From: Gadus chalcogrammus
Taxonomy: Eukaryota; Chordata; Actinopteri; Gadiformes; Gadidae
Assembly (NCBI RefSeq): GCF_026213295.1
Contig: NC_079422.1
Span: forward strand, 24,830,686 to 24,894,685
Length of the DNA: 64,000 bases
Direction of reading: 5' to 3'
Numbering within the stretch: position 1 is the stretch's first letter; each line of letters starts with the position of its first letter. The notes beneath the pieces are model-generated. The model was not told the DNA's origin. It worked only from the letters and a program-made list of their open reading frames with translations, and made no database searches. Position numbers and translations under genes: made by a program. Below, one piece after another: positions 1 through 10,962 of the stretch.

Positions 1-75
1 GGGAACGTCTGACCGATTCAGCATTATTATGGTCTGCAAGTAAACCAAAACCCTCCGCAGACTCATAGCTCAGGG

Positions 76-134
76 TGATTCAGAGAGAGAGACAGAGAGA
101 GAAAGAGGGAGAGGGATCTGAGAGAGTGAGAGAG

Positions 135-202
<68 letters not shown>
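76..202. repeat. (GA)n microsatellite and purine-rich flank
   Basis: A nearly pure GA dinucleotide run occupies roughly 139-202, preceded by interrupted GAGA-rich sequence. The minus-strand frame across it reads as Leu-Ser repeats, a translation artefact and not a protein. One strand is entirely purine, so slippage and triplex formation are possible, but no function is visible. Confidence 0.95.
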
Positions 203-207
<5 letters not shown>

Positions 208-2411
208 TAGACGGATCCAGTAACTGAGCAGATGACAAAATTACATCCAAACTGAAATAGGATCAACACCAGATGTACACAAGCTATTAAGTAGGGAGGA
301 CCCCCCACAGATGTGGGCATACCGCCTGCCAGGTGCTGCTCTGTTGTGTTGGGGGAGTATATATCAACTTCTATGAGGGGTCCACTGAGAAGAGACTCTC
401 ATTTTGGCGGGCCTGAGAAGATAGCCACCACCTCATGCACTGTGCTGCGGTGGCATTGTAATTAAAGTGTGCCTCAGTGTTTATCCTGCCGGAATGCCGG
501 GTGTGGACATTGCAGGTCTATTTTTACCTTCAAATTTGTCTTTCTTCCAAACTTTGTTTAGTTTGCGTTCGGCGGTTCCGTGGGAGATTGGTTTTCGGTC
601 TCACACCTTTCTTATCTGCTACACGCGTGTTTGTGTTAGCATGCGTGTGTATGAGCGTGTGCGTGCGTGCATGTCTGTGTGTGTTTTCATGCAAACATAC
701 TCATTGCATCTGTTTTGGTCAGATACGCCACCTTTTCCTATCCTGTGAGAGAATGAAGCTTAGCCAAAGACTCAGCTCCAGCAGAGCCCGGTGAAGCGGA
801 CGGCTGAGGACACCTCCAGCTGCCCTCAAATCCTAATTGTGCTTTTATCGAATTCCCAAAAAGTCAAACAGGATGAATCCTAAACAAGCATCCCGGTCCA
901 AAACCACGGTTTGTGTATTTACTCAGAAGCAGTTTTTCCCCGGCAGTATTCACCGGTTCCTTAGGACTGATGCTGTGAGTGGCAATGAAGGATTAAACTG
1001 GAAACCCACCTGCATATTTTTCTCGTCATAATTGACTCCGGTATGATGCAATTTCTTGCAACTTTTTCGCAGACACTTCTTCTAAATAAATAAAAACACA
1101 TCGCTTGATCAACCAGTGGATTTACAATTCGCTCTGATTAAATTTGACCGGTAGAGTGAATGCTGGGAAATAATATTATCGCACCGGAAGTTGCATAACG
1201 TGCGGAAGTGAAAGGAAGAACCTTAACTCTTTTACAGAGCCGTTTCTAAGAGATGAATGGGTTTTGGAAACATATTTCATCTATCATCTACATGATGCCT
1301 ACTTATTTTCACCATTATGTTCTTTTTCTGCTGCAGTGAAATGGCTCCCACAGTGCCGGTTTAAAGAGAACCTCACATTACGTTATGCCTGATGCCTATG
1401 AGTCATGATATATGAACATGTGAGTCATCACCAGAAAGTGATATTATGCACATGCATATCCAAGACGCACACACGCACACACACTCTATGACCTTTATTG
1501 ACTAGCTGAGTTATCTGTGCAGCTCAGTCGAGAGATTGGGGTTTGTAGGTCCTTCTGGATGTTATCCCTAGTGGTTGTTGGAGTTATTGGAAGCTGAGAG
1601 TACAGACCCCCATTTTGACGTGGGTGGTATCTGAAGATATAGTTGTCAAACCCCTGGACACGCGGTAAACCTTCTTCCTCTTTCTGAGTAGTATGCTGTT
1701 ATGTACGAACAAATTAGAGGATCCTTCTAAAGTCAACATGACAGGCAACACAACCGCAACACCCTGTTTGTCTGTATCAATTATCTTCGCACTAATCGCC
1801 TCCATTGCTCGTGTTACTGGGCGATATCTTACAGAAGGCCCTGTGCGTGAACTACAGTAGCAACACTTGCTGATTTAATGGCTTGAGGAAGCACCTTTAG
1901 GCAGAAACCCTTTGGTGTCTGACCTCCACACAGAAACAGCAGCCAGGGGAGAGCAAACAGTGTTTCCAGTTGAGTTGCTTGTTTATTCGAGTCAGACGAT
2001 ACGAGCCTTGATAAGGGTTGTGTGGCGGAAGGCTTCCCATGAATTGATTCCGTACGTCTTCGGTCTGAGTGTCTGTAGGCACGGACGTACATGTTGAATA
2101 TTTAGGTCGGAGGTTGTCTCTCAACCGCCTTTTCATTTCACAGCGACGGTTTAAATGCTATGCAGAGCCTCCTGAATCGTATCTTGTAACAGAAGGGATT
2201 GTGAAGTGAAGCCCTCCTGAATCATGTTTAGTATTCAGCGAAACGCTCGACTGTTCACATTATATACACTTTCTGTCAAGTTATGCTTTTTTCCAGCTCA
2301 GCAGTTTGACACGTCAGATATCAATTAAAATGCCATATAGAATTATAGGATATATTTGAACAATCCTATCGAATAAAATCTAGACATTTTTATTTTGAGA
2401 TATACTGTAAA
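203..2411. other. non-coding sequence, no gene seen
   Basis: No open frame resembles a known protein and none shows consistent codon bias or credible splice context. There is a short GTGT-rich patch near 630-690 and a few CACACA motifs near 1470. The rest looks like unique intergenic or intronic DNA. Confidence 0.6.
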
Positions 2412-2448
2412 TTGACTGTAACCTACGTAATTATATTCCTGTTTCTTA

Positions 2449-2605
2449 TTGTGGACACGTGTTTCACGTGTGTGTATTTCCCTTGTGCGTTGCATGTGTG
2501 TTTCACGTTTTTGTTGCATGTGTGTGTTGTACTTGTGTGTTGCAAGTGTGTACTCCCCATGTGTGTTTCATGTGTGTGTTTCACTTGTGTATTGCAACTC
2601 AATTT
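2449..2605. repeat. degenerate GTGTGTTTCAC/GTTGCA minisatellite
   Basis: Imperfect units of about 10-20 bp alternate TGTGTGTTTCA, TTGTGTGTTGCA and similar phrases. Open frames on both strands through it are low-complexity by-products of the repeat. Unit boundaries are blurred, which suggests an old array. Confidence 0.6.
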
Positions 2606-2769
2606 ACATCTTCCCTTGTCCTCCCCCCTGTGCCACAATAAAGGTAGCTAATAGTTATTCCATAGCACAGGTTGGTCATTAGTGAGTTGTTTTCTTATGA
2701 TTAGTACTGATGACTAAAGTGATACATGAAGTGGGCTTCACTCCCCTCCCACCCTTTTCTCTCCCATCG

Positions 2770-2793
2770 CCCCCCCCCCCCCCCCCCCCCCCC
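2770..2793. repeat. poly(C) run, 24 nt
   Basis: An uninterrupted run of 24 C lies 30 bases before the point where the duplicated segment begins (2824). Such runs cause polymerase dropout and assembly breaks. Its position next to the inferred contig start fits the artefact explanation for the downstream duplication. Confidence 0.95.
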
Positions 2794-2874
2794 ACCCCCA
2801 CTCCTCTTCCTCAGCTACAAAAGGAACGGTTTTGGATCAGTGAACTGGCCAGATGGCTGACCAAAACAGTCTCC

Positions 2875-3153
2875 CCTCTCATTCCTCCCTCCCGCCGTCC
2901 CTCCCTCTCTCCCTCCCCACCCGGACTATCTTTCTTATTCTGGAATACACTTTCCCCGCTTCCAAACTACAGCTCTTCTTCTCCCCCACCGCCCTCTCTC
3001 TGTCTCTCTCTCTCTCGTACTCTCTCCCTCTGGGTGTCTGGTACTCTCTCCCTCTCCCTCAACCTCTCTCTGTCTCTCTCCCTCTCTCCCCCTCTCTCTC
3101 GTACTCTCTCCCTTTCTCTCTTCCTCAACCTCTCTCTGTCTCTCGTACTTTCT

Positions 3154-3195
<42 letters not shown>

Positions 3196-3205
3196 CCTCT
3201 GTCAG
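2875..3205. repeat. pyrimidine-rich (CT)n / CCCTCT tract
   Basis: The stretch is almost wholly C and T on the plus strand, with interspersed TCTCTC, CCCTC and GTACTCTCTCCCTC phrases. Several phrases recur as a loose minisatellite. The Ser/Leu/Pro-rich frames across it are artefacts. The corresponding part of copy 2 (about 10040-10255) is partly replaced by unrelated GC-rich sequence. Confidence 0.85.
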
Positions 3206-3459
3206 GTACAGACGCCCAGTGCTTTCACCGTGACTGTCAAACCCGTTCCCTGAGCCGTGGCAGCCAGCGGTCTCAAGGTGTATTTCATAGACGACAAAGA
3301 AAAGAACAGACTCAGCCTCTCCCCATGCCTACTCTTCCTCCTCCCCCGTCTCCTCCTCCTCTTCCTCGAGCGCCTCCTTGCGTGCCTCTCTCTCTCCAGA
3401 TTCCCTTTCATTACGCACAGAGACACATCAATGGCATTAAACCGCTGAATGGAGAGTGA

Positions 3460-5250
3460 ATGAAAGCAGAGGATGGGAGACTGAACGCGTGATGAGAGAC
3501 AGGCCGCGTGACGCGCAGACAGACGGCGCGAACGACGTTGGCTTCACAGGTACTAATGTGCAAAAGCCTTTGTTTGAGTTGGGATCCAGACGCAGACGCA
3601 CGTGGAGCTGAGAGACAGGTGGTTCCTTGTGCGTCAGTGAATTAAACACCTACGCTTTGGACCGTCGCCACCCCTCACAACATGTAAATCCGTATTTGCG
3701 GGACAACCAATCATAATCCTCGTCAGCACAGCGTTTTCCCTCCAGTCAGTGTCTGGGGATAAAATGGGACTATTAGGACGGCCGACACCCAACAATCATT
3801 CCTCGTTGTCCTCAAAATGTCTCCTGGGCGCGTGTGACGGACCACGGAGGTGATGAAGGGTGATTAATAGATAAGTACAGGGCTGCGTTCTTGCTCTCAT
3901 ATGCCTAAGGGGCCTACACACCGCCCAGACTCAAAGCAACGGCAGACTGTCTTTATCCAACCACTCCGTTGACTCTCGTCTGACCCTTTCGCCACAAAAG
4001 TAGCATTGAAACACACGGAGGAGACTACTGCCAACTTCACAGTAGCGTGTACGTTCTGCGCTTGCGCGAGATGCAATAAGTCTTCTTAACATCGGGTGGC
4101 GCTAGTTTCATGGCTGGTTGTGTGCTATCACAAACAATCTGAGGCTTTAATCCTCAGACACCAACCCTCTCAGTCTTTGCATGTTGAATCGGACCAGACA
4201 CCGTCGGCGCGGTTCCAAAAGCTTGACGGCAACACAGCTGAACACACGGAACAGATTTGGTCCCCAACTCGTCCGAGTCTCCCCAAACATTTGAGATGGC
4301 CAACGGTTGGGCCAGTGTGAAGCAGCCTTAATGGGTCTCCCAGCGTTCCTCAATCCTACTGCGGTCCCACCCCCCCAGACTGGATCAGGCTTTGATCTAT
4401 GCACAACTATCAAAGAGTTACAACCACAACAACAACAACAAATACATACCACTCTTCTACAAGGAGAATCGATACCAAAGACAACCCAACAAGCAGTTGC
4501 AAATTGCAGCGCATTACAAATCCAGACGCCATCCCACTCTGAGCAAACCAAGCCGACTGCTGCACGCGCCCACTGCCGCATGTCACACTTAGTGGAGGTG
4601 AGGAACAAGGCTTTTGTTTCAAAGTCAGGTGCGAGTGTTGTCTGCACGATGGCGGCAACAGTCGCCGGTAGACGTCATTATAAAGCCCGGCGCTTGTTCC
4701 CCACGCGGTGTCAAATCAATACTAATCATGGGGTGCGACGTGTGAAATGCAATCGGGGGGGGCCCTCAGCGGGTCGGCAGAGCACGGAGCCGTGAGGTTT
4801 GGGTACATGCCACGCTCATTAAAGTCATTTGTCTTCATAAAGGTGTTTGTGCATGGGAAGCAAGAGCAGGTATGACTGTGTTCCGTCCTCCTATTGCAGT
4901 GTTGATTGTTTTTCTGCGTGTTTGGACACACAGGTTTGGCGCGTGTTGGACCAGCTTGGCCCTATGATTTAGGCAGGGCCCCGAGGTTTGTGCAGGGCCA
5001 GCATTATTTATGTATTTCCCAGAATGACAATGCAAGAAATGAGAAAGAGAAAACGTAATTACAAGTAGATAGTGTGAATGCCCATATGCCCAGAGTAAAT
5101 GAAGCTGTGAAAGAGCTTTACACATCACCTTAAAGTGTGTGCGTTTGTTTGTGTTTATGAGTGCGTGCATGCATTAGTTGGTGTTTGTGCATCTGTTTTT
5201 GTCAAATGTGTTTGTTTCTGTGTGCAGGAGTTTGTTTAAATGCATGTGTG
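3460..5250. other. non-coding sequence of copy 1
   Basis: Apart from the candidate inverted-repeat element at 3907-4329 there is no gene signal. A frame of about 160 codons starting near 4307 has a short Gln run from CAACAACAA but no recognisable domain, and overlapping frames exist on the opposite strand. I treat them as chance frames. Confidence 0.55.
3907..4329. mobile_element. candidate terminal-inverted-repeat DNA transposon (non-autonomous)
   Basis: The left end reads AAGGGGCCTACACACC and the right end, reverse-complemented, reads AAGGCTGCTTCACACT. The two match at the outer AAGG and the CACAC core but have several mismatches between. No coding remnant and no clear target-site duplication were found. 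The same segment occurs at 10963-11385 in the second copy. Dispersed copies elsewhere would be needed to prove mobility. Confidence 0.35.
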
Positions 5251-5495
5251 ATTGTTTAAATGTGTGCGTGCGTGACTTGTTTACATGTCTTTGTTTCTGT
5301 GTGTGCATGTGTAAGTTTTAAATGTGTGTGTGTGTGTGTTTGTGAGAGTGTGCGTGCGTGCGTGTTTGTTTGAATGTGTGCTTGCCTTGAGTGTCTACGT
5401 GCATGCTTGTGTATGTGTGTGTGTGTGTGTGTGTGTGTACAGGTACATGTGTTTGTGTGCGTCTGTGCATGTGTGCGTGCGTGCGTGCGCGTAGG
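5130..5495. repeat. (GT)n-rich degenerate microsatellite
   Basis: Long TGTGTG, GTGCGTGC and TTTGTTT phrases run for over 350 bases with no clean unit. The best dinucleotide run is near 5418-5438. It recurs in copy 2 at about 12190-12550. Confidence 0.85.
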
Positions 5496-5514
5496 TCCTA
5501 GCAGGTTGGTCCAG

Positions 5515-5800
5515 AGAGCTATCTCTGCGCCCGCTAATTACAACAGAAGCATCAGGCCGGAGCCATGCTGTTCTCAGCTGGAATTGGGTTTTAATTGGCC
5601 TACCTTAATTGTCTTATTGGACTGGTGGTAGAAGCCAATGCCTGCCACGCTGTGCGGTGGCCCTGTCAGCCCCACTATTCTGCTGTTTTATTCAATAGCT
5701 CCACATAGCTTCTCTCCGGTGGAAGGAATATACCTTATTGGAATATTGTTATTGACTTAGGGAATGGCAGAATTAGCGCTTTGGGGGCCGACGGTGTACC
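5515..5800. promoter_or_regulatory. candidate conserved non-coding element (copy 1)
   Basis: Directly after the GT-rich block the sequence becomes complex and contains homeodomain-type cores (CTAATTA at about 5535, TTTAATTGG at about 5590, CTTAATTG at about 5605), with no open frame of substance. This texture is typical of ancient developmental enhancers in fish, but texture alone is weak evidence. Cross-species alignment would decide. The same block is at about 12570-12855. Confidence 0.25.
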
Positions 5801-6264
5801 AACGAGAGGTGGATGTTGTCTTCGTGGTCGCTGTACCTCAGGTTTGTTGAGCAGGAGCGAGCACACACAGAGGAGACGGTCACTGCAGGGTGTTGATGGC
5901 CGTGTTCTCTGCGGCTCCCTTTGAAGAAACGTTCCTCCTAGCGACGGCTAGCTGTTGGCACTCTCATCCTGCTCCATTAAATATGTTAATCTAATTGTCT
6001 CGTCTGCAATTCGAATCTGAGTAGCGTGTGATTCCTCCTAATTCGGGGGCCATTCATTCGTCGAGGCCTCGACTGCACGACTTACACCGCCAGGATGCGG
6101 GTTACAGTGACAAGCAAAATAACCAACCTAACGGCCGCGGCGTTCGATCAGGAAACAGGACTGAGTGAAGCGTCCATTAGGTGACGAACCGCTTGTGTCT
6201 TGGCCGCCCTCACCCCCCCTCACGCCCACAATAACGGGAGCAGGCGATGCTCAGTATGGCCTGC

Positions 6265-6504
6265 ATGTGGCTCAGAAGGTAGAGCGGGTTGGCTGGTAAC
6301 CGGAGGGTTGCTAGTTCGAAACCTGGCTCCTACTAGCTGAGTGTTAAGGTGTCCCTAAGCAAGACAATGCTCCCGACAAGCTGGCTGTCCCCTTGCTTGG
6401 TTGACACCGCCGTCAGTGAGTGAATTTGTGAAAGAATATTAGGCAATATTGGTGGCCACTGGTTATAAAAGCGCTGTATAATTGCAGTCCATTTGAGCAT
6501 TTAC
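6265..6504 (+). mobile_element. tRNA-derived SINE (teleost type), copy 1
   Basis: The head is tRNA-like: an A-box-like GTGGCTCAGAAGGTAGAGCG is followed by a B-box-like GGTTGCTAGTTCGAAACC. The body has phrases common in fish SINEs (GCTCCTACTAGCTGAGTG, CCCTAAGCAAGACAATGCT, GACACCGCCGTCAGTG). The tail has AGCGCTGTATAATTGCAG and then TCCATTTGAGCATTTAC. It would once have been transcribed by RNA polymerase III from the internal A and B boxes. It is not a functional tRNA gene, since no cloverleaf of normal length is available. The second copy is at 13321-13560. Confidence 0.85.
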
Positions 6505-6616
6505 TCGGTGAGGCTGACCCTGAAGTCACCTGCCTGTAGCCCGACCGCGTCATAATAATAATAACAACTCTATAACAATATTGCTTAAATCAGGGAAGCC
6601 GGCCACTGTGGTTCTG

Positions 6617-6912
6617 TTAAAGGCACCCAGTGCAACTTTCGAGGCTTAAAAATAAACATTCAATTTCTAGTCTTTTTTACACGTAGTAAGTTTCAATAAC
6701 TCCATACCATTACATACCGACATTCAAGCAGATTGTTGTTGTTTACGATTTTCTATCAGTTCTCACCACACAGCGACGTCTCATCTTTGCTCCTTGAATG
6801 TCGATATGTAATGGTATGGAGTTATTGAAACTTACTACGTGTAAAAAAGACTAGAAATTGAATGTTTGTTTTTCATTGAATGTTTACATAAAGTTGCACT
6901 GGGTGCCTTTAA
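6617..6912. mobile_element. hairpin MITE flanked by TTAA (piggyBac/Kolobok-like), copy 1
   Basis: TTAA stands at both ends (6617-6620 and 6909-6912). The outer inverted repeat is AAAGGCACCCAGTGCAACTT and its complement. Inside, long arms match almost perfectly, including TTCTAGTCTTTTTTACACG, TTTCAATAACTCCATACC and CGACATTCAAG, giving arms of over 100 bases around a short loop. TTAA target duplications are known for piggyBac and Kolobok elements. With no coding sequence present, the element would depend on a transposase supplied in trans. Copy 2 lies at 13673-13968. Confidence 0.85.
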
Positions 6913-6949
6913 GTAGCGCACTGCCCTAACAAACACTAGCCTCACAGCA

Positions 6950-7720
6950 AGGGGCCAGTGGGCCGCCCGTTGGCTGTAAGGCCGGGCTCACATTAGTATC
7001 AAACGCTAGCTCGCTCATGGAGCACTTCAGCACACAGTTCTGCTCAGTCGGGCGGGCGGACACTAAATACTAGCACCGGACAAGCACAAGTGACATTTAA
7101 GTTCCGTTCGGTTGTGGCAGTCGGGCCTTTCAGCTGGCTTCATTACTAATTCAAAATGTAGCCCATTTAGTTGCCTCCCAGTTTTGCTAGGACTCCAAAG
7201 AGTTAGAAAGGGGGGAGATAGATTTGGTACTTAGAATGATCTGGATAGCGGGCATCAAAAGCCCGCCGTGCAGACACTACGTGGCACTAATATCTCATCC
7301 GTTTGTGTCCTTCCTGTACCGTTCATTAATGCCGCGCTAACTCACCGCTGACAACATTCACATCCCCGTTACTCACGTCGGGGACAGCCTGCCTGCCGAT
7401 ACGGAGATGTAAACAAATCCAGTATGAATGCAGTCACATGACCTCCACAGACATCTGGCCGTCCCCGGAACCCTCCCACCTTCCTCCCACGGTGGGATGT
7501 TGACGTTTGCATTCCCGTGCTATCACATAGCACCGCATCACACACAGTGCCGGTGGTGCGTGTGCGTCGTCCACAGCGACGTTCTACTCACTAGTAGTAA
7601 TCCCTTCCCTTCATCCTCCCTCCGCTCTTTAAAAACATCTGAAGGTCCCGGGGACCCGGCCTCCGCCTCGCAGCGCGTACGCACATCGCTGTGGAGGCTC
7701 GCCCACATCAGAGTCCGCCA
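6950..7720. other. non-coding sequence of copy 1
   Basis: Complex, moderately GC-rich DNA follows the MITE. A frame starting at 7428 runs on into the downstream (GT)n tract and owes its length to that tract. I see no domain or splice-consistent exon. Confidence 0.5.
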
Positions 7721-7724
7721 GCGA

Positions 7725-7740
7725 GGGGGGGGGGGGGGGG
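7725..7740. repeat. poly(G) run, 16 nt (copy 1)
   Basis: Sixteen consecutive G sit about 70 bases before a long (GT)n array. The same run, also 16 nt, is at 14781-14796. Confidence 0.95.
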
Positions 7741-7803
7741 CGCGCGGCTGCCAGTGTTTGTGTCCGTCCTTCTGCCTGTCGGCAGGCTGCTGCAACGGGG
7801 AGT

Positions 7804-7807
<4 letters not shown>

Positions 7808-7892
<85 letters not shown>
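7808..7892. repeat. (GT)n microsatellite, ~85 nt (copy 1)
   Basis: This is a pure GT run starting after CAC and ending before GCGCGCG. In copy 2 the same locus (14864-14944) is about 81 nt. A length difference of two repeat units is what two alleles or two read sets of one locus would show. Translated frames give Cys-Val or Thr-His repeats with no meaning. Confidence 0.95.
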
Positions 7893-7899
<7 letters not shown>

Positions 7900-7959
7900 T
7901 TCTGACTCACATGGTGAATACCAAACTGTTCCATAACATAGATAGATGAATAGATTGGT

Positions 7960-8080
7960 GGATGGAGAGCGGGGGAGGGAGCGAGAGAGGGAGGGAGGGG
8001 AGGGAGAGGGTGGAGGGAGAGCGTGAGGAGAGAGAGCAGGGAAAGAGAGAGAGGGTGGGAGGAGACCAGCAGGAGAGAGA
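7960..8080. repeat. GAGGGA/GAGAGA purine-rich tract (copy 1)
   Basis: Interrupted GGGAGGGAG and GAGAGAG phrases fill about 120 bases. The copy-2 equivalent starts near 15012 and differs by single bases. Confidence 0.85.
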
Positions 8081-9045
8081 TGTTCGGGTACATACTGCAG
8101 GGAACTTCAAAATCGTCACATAGAGCCTACAGCAACATTTCCATGTGTATTGAATAAGAGAAAATGAAGCACATATTGGAAATTGATATTCCAAGATAAA
8201 TGAGGCTATTGTTCAAGGGGGCAAGGCTTTTTCTTGTCCTTGTACGTTAATCTCAAATCAAGCAGTTTGTTGCAACCTTGAGAAAAGTCCATGTTTGATT
8301 TGAGCAACAACATAGGGATAATCTTTTAGCTGTATTTAAAAAAACTAACATATAAAGCACTTGCCAGATGACCTTGCAAGTACAGGCAAAGAAAGATGGA
8401 GTGAATACAAATACGGATTTCAGGGCGATTCCAGCTGGAGGGATGTCTAATCCTCGGAGTTGACGAGGTACAAGGACAGACAGTCACAGTTTGTGAATAG
8501 ACCGTGAAGTTGTTGTGCTAAGGATTGCTCTTGAAAACTAACGGGCGCCCCTGCTCGCTCTACCTGGGCGGATGGCTGTCAAGGCTGAGCACCAACCCTT
8601 TACAAAAACATTCAAAGTGCAGAAACATCGCTCCACTCGGAAATAGAAATCGAAAAAATAAAATAGAATGAAAAAATAAAAGGTCCAATTTATCAGCGCA
8701 CCCCGGGTTCCCCCTTCCTGCCTCCACTCCGACGCCAACAAATGCTTTCATCCTTCTGAATTTAGGGGTCGCAGTCACAGTTAAGAATGACACTGGCAAT
8801 GTAGCAGGCGTCTCTATGTGTTTGCCGATACAGAAGTGATGAAACAGAGTTTAGGTGTTTTCATTTGACGACGGCGACTCTCCGGGGAGATTATTAGACA
8901 CCGAGCGCATGATGAAGGACAGGTTCCCCGCTGGATCGAGGAGTAGAGGAACAGAGGAAATCCGTGGCCACGAGCAAGGATGTCCTGAGTGCAGCGTCCC
9001 GGCATCCAGCCAGGGAAACACATCTGTCCCCCGCTGGAAACTAGG
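8081..9045. other. non-coding sequence of copy 1
   Basis: Nothing gene-like is visible. An A-rich patch (AAAATAAAATAGAATGAAAA) lies at about 8655-8680. Confidence 0.5.
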
Positions 9046-9050
9046 ACCGA

Positions 9051-9499
9051 CGGACAGAGAAGGACAGACTGAGAAGGAAGGACTGAGAAGATAGGAGGAT
9101 AGACAGGAGGCCAGAGCGAGAAGGACACACGATGAGGACAGGACGGACAGCGGAGGAAAGACAGGAGGACAGATCAAGATGAGGACGAAGAGGACAGACC
9201 CGATTGGACAGACAGAGGAGGACAGACCGATGAGGACAGAATGATGAGGACAGACGGACAGGACAGACAGGAGGACAAACAGGAGGACAGACAGAGGAGG
9301 ACAGACCGATAAGGAAAGACCCACGAGGACAGACAGGAGGACAGACCTAGAGGACAGACAGAGGAGGACAGACCGATAAGGAAAGACCCATGAGGACAGA
9401 CTGAGAAGGACAAACCGATGAGGAGAACAGACAGGAGGACAGACAGGAGGACAGACAGCAGGAAAGACCTAGGAGGAAAGACAGGAGGACAGACCGAGG
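9051..9499. repeat. GAGGACAGAC minisatellite (copy 1)
   Basis: Variants of GGAGGACAGAC, CGATGAGGACAG and CGATAAGGAAAGACCCA recur in a higher-order pattern with an underlying period near 10-12. Minus-strand frames read as CPSVLLSV-type repeats because each unit repeats the codon phase. I do not regard them as genes. Copy 2 is at 16105-16552. Confidence 0.9.
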
Positions 9500-9624
9500 C
9501 CATTTTACTTTGAAAGACATTGAGAGTTCAAAGTCAAGGAAGGACCACCTTAACCATATTGTCTGGGGTTGTGTAGCCTTCTCCAAGGCTGTAATCATAA
9601 TCCCTTAAGAATTCAGACTCCCTG

Positions 9625-9776
9625 TTGCTTATAATTGCTGTTATTAGATTTCCCTAAAATCTTCGCTGGATCTCACGGCATTTTTTTAATTTATCGCTGG
9701 CAATCGGCCGCGCACTGTGCCAATGTGTTTCTGCGAAGGCACCGGGCTATCTTTAGACGGCTATTTTTATTGTATT
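9625..9776. other. AT-rich sequence truncated by the assembly gap
   Basis: This stretch matches 16679-16830 and stops at the gap. Frames running into the N block are not real. Confidence 0.6.
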
Positions 9777-9876
9777 NNNNNNNNNNNNNNNNNNNNNNNN
9801 NNNNNNNNNNNNNNNNNNNNNNNNNNNNNNNNNNNNNNNNNNNNNNNNNNNNNNNNNNNNNNNNNNNNNNNNNNNN
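9777..9876. other. assembly gap, exactly 100 N
   Basis: A block of exactly 100 N is the usual placeholder for a scaffold join of unknown size. Because the sequences on both sides overlap by about 6.95 kb, the true gap is probably negative. Confidence 0.99.
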
Positions 9877-10149
9877 GAACGGTTTTGGATCAGTGAACTG
9901 GCCAGATGGCTGACCAAAACAGTCTCCCCTCTCATTCCTCCCTCCCGCCGTCCCTCCCTCTCTCCCTCCCCACCCGGACTATCTTTCTTATTCTGGAATA
10001 CACTTTCCCCGCTTCCAAACTACAGCTCTTCTTCTCCCCCACCGCCCTCTCTCTGTCTCTCTCTCTCGTACTCTCTCCCTCTGGGTGTCTGGTACTCTCT
10101 CCCTCTCCCTCAACCTCTCTCTGTCTCTCTCCCTCTCCCCCCTCTCTCT

Positions 10150-10255
10150 CGGACCGCGCCCGGCGCGCGCCTAAACCGAGCTCGGTCGCCGGCGTCTCCC
10201 CGCCCCCGCGCGACCCATCTCTCGCTCTCGCGCTCTCTGTCTCGCCCTCTGTCAG
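10150..10255. other. divergent GC-rich block inside copy 2
   Basis: Where copy 1 has pure pyrimidine phrases, copy 2 has a GC-rich stretch with CGCGCCCGGCGCGCGCC and CGCCCCCGCGCGACCC. It returns to the shared sequence at GTCAGGTACAGACC. Given its location 270 bases from a contig end and inside a low-complexity tract, misassembly or consensus error is more likely than biological divergence. Confidence 0.6.
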
Positions 10256-10962
10256 GTACAGACCCCAGAGGGCGGTTCACCGGACTGTCAACCCGTTCCT
10301 GAGCCGTGGCAGCCAGCGGTCTCACGGTGTATTTCATAGACGACAAAGAAAAGAACAGACTCAGCCTCTCCCCATGCCTACTACTTCCTCCTCCCCCGTC
10401 TCCTCCTCCTCTTCCTCGAGCGCCTCCTTGCGTGCCTCTCTCTCTCCAGATCCCTTTCATTACGCACAGAGACACATCAATGGCATTTAAACCGCTGAAT
10501 GGAGAGTGAATGAAAGCAGAGGATGAGGAGACTGAACGCGTGATGAGAGACCAGACCGCGTGACGCGCAGACAGACGGCCGCGAACGACGTTGGCTTCAC
10601 AGGTACTAATGTGCAAAAGCCTTTCTTTGATTTGGGATCCAGACGCAGACGCACGTGGAGCTGAGAGACAGGTGGTTCCTTGTGCGTCAGTTAATTAAAC
10701 ACCTACGCTTCGACCGTCGCCACCCCTCACAACATGTAAATCCGTATTTGCGGGACAACCAATCATAATCCCTCGTCAGCACAGCGTTTTCCCTCCAGTC
10801 CATGTGTCTGGGGAGATAAAATGGGACTATTAGGACGGCCGACACCCAACAATCATCCTCGTTGTCCTCAAAATGTCTCCTGGGCGCGTGTGACGGACCA
10901 CGGAGGTGATGAAGGGTGATTAATAGATAAGTACAGGGCTGCGTTCTTGCTCTCATATGCCT

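Larger units (their letters stand above)
2824..9776. repeat. copy 1 of a ~6.95 kb near-identical direct duplication
   Basis: This segment is repeated almost base for base at 9877-16830. It ends exactly at the base before a 100-N gap, and the matching base in copy 2 (16830) continues into new sequence. Differences are scattered single bases (for example CAATTCGAATC at 6007 versus CAATTAGAATC), small homopolymer or dinucleotide length changes, and a badly divergent pyrimidine block near the start. The simplest reading is an unmerged contig overlap or two haplotypes placed in tandem. A true recent tandem duplication is the alternative. Confidence 0.95.

Noticed and set aside
4307..4795. 162-codon plus-strand frame with a Gln run (copy at 11363-11929, 188 codons)
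   Set aside because: No domain. An equally long frame lies on the opposite strand, and part of it overlaps a candidate transposon end.
6265..6340. Functional tRNA gene
   Set aside because: A- and B-box-like sequences are present, but they head a SINE body, and the acceptor and anticodon arms do not pair as in a real tRNA.
7629..8093. 154-codon minus-strand frame across the GT tract (and the similar 183-codon frame at 14594-15145)
   Set aside because: More than a third is Thr-His repeat from the microsatellite. The flanks are Ser/Leu/Pro low complexity and no domain is present.
8851..9598. Minus-strand frames with repeating CPSVLLSV-type residues (also 15947-16557)
   Set aside because: They are translations of the GAGGACAGAC minisatellite. 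Several phases stay open only because the repeat lacks stop codons.
9635..9935. Open frames that run through the N block
   Set aside because: The unknown bases prevent stop calling, so there is no sequence evidence for these frames.
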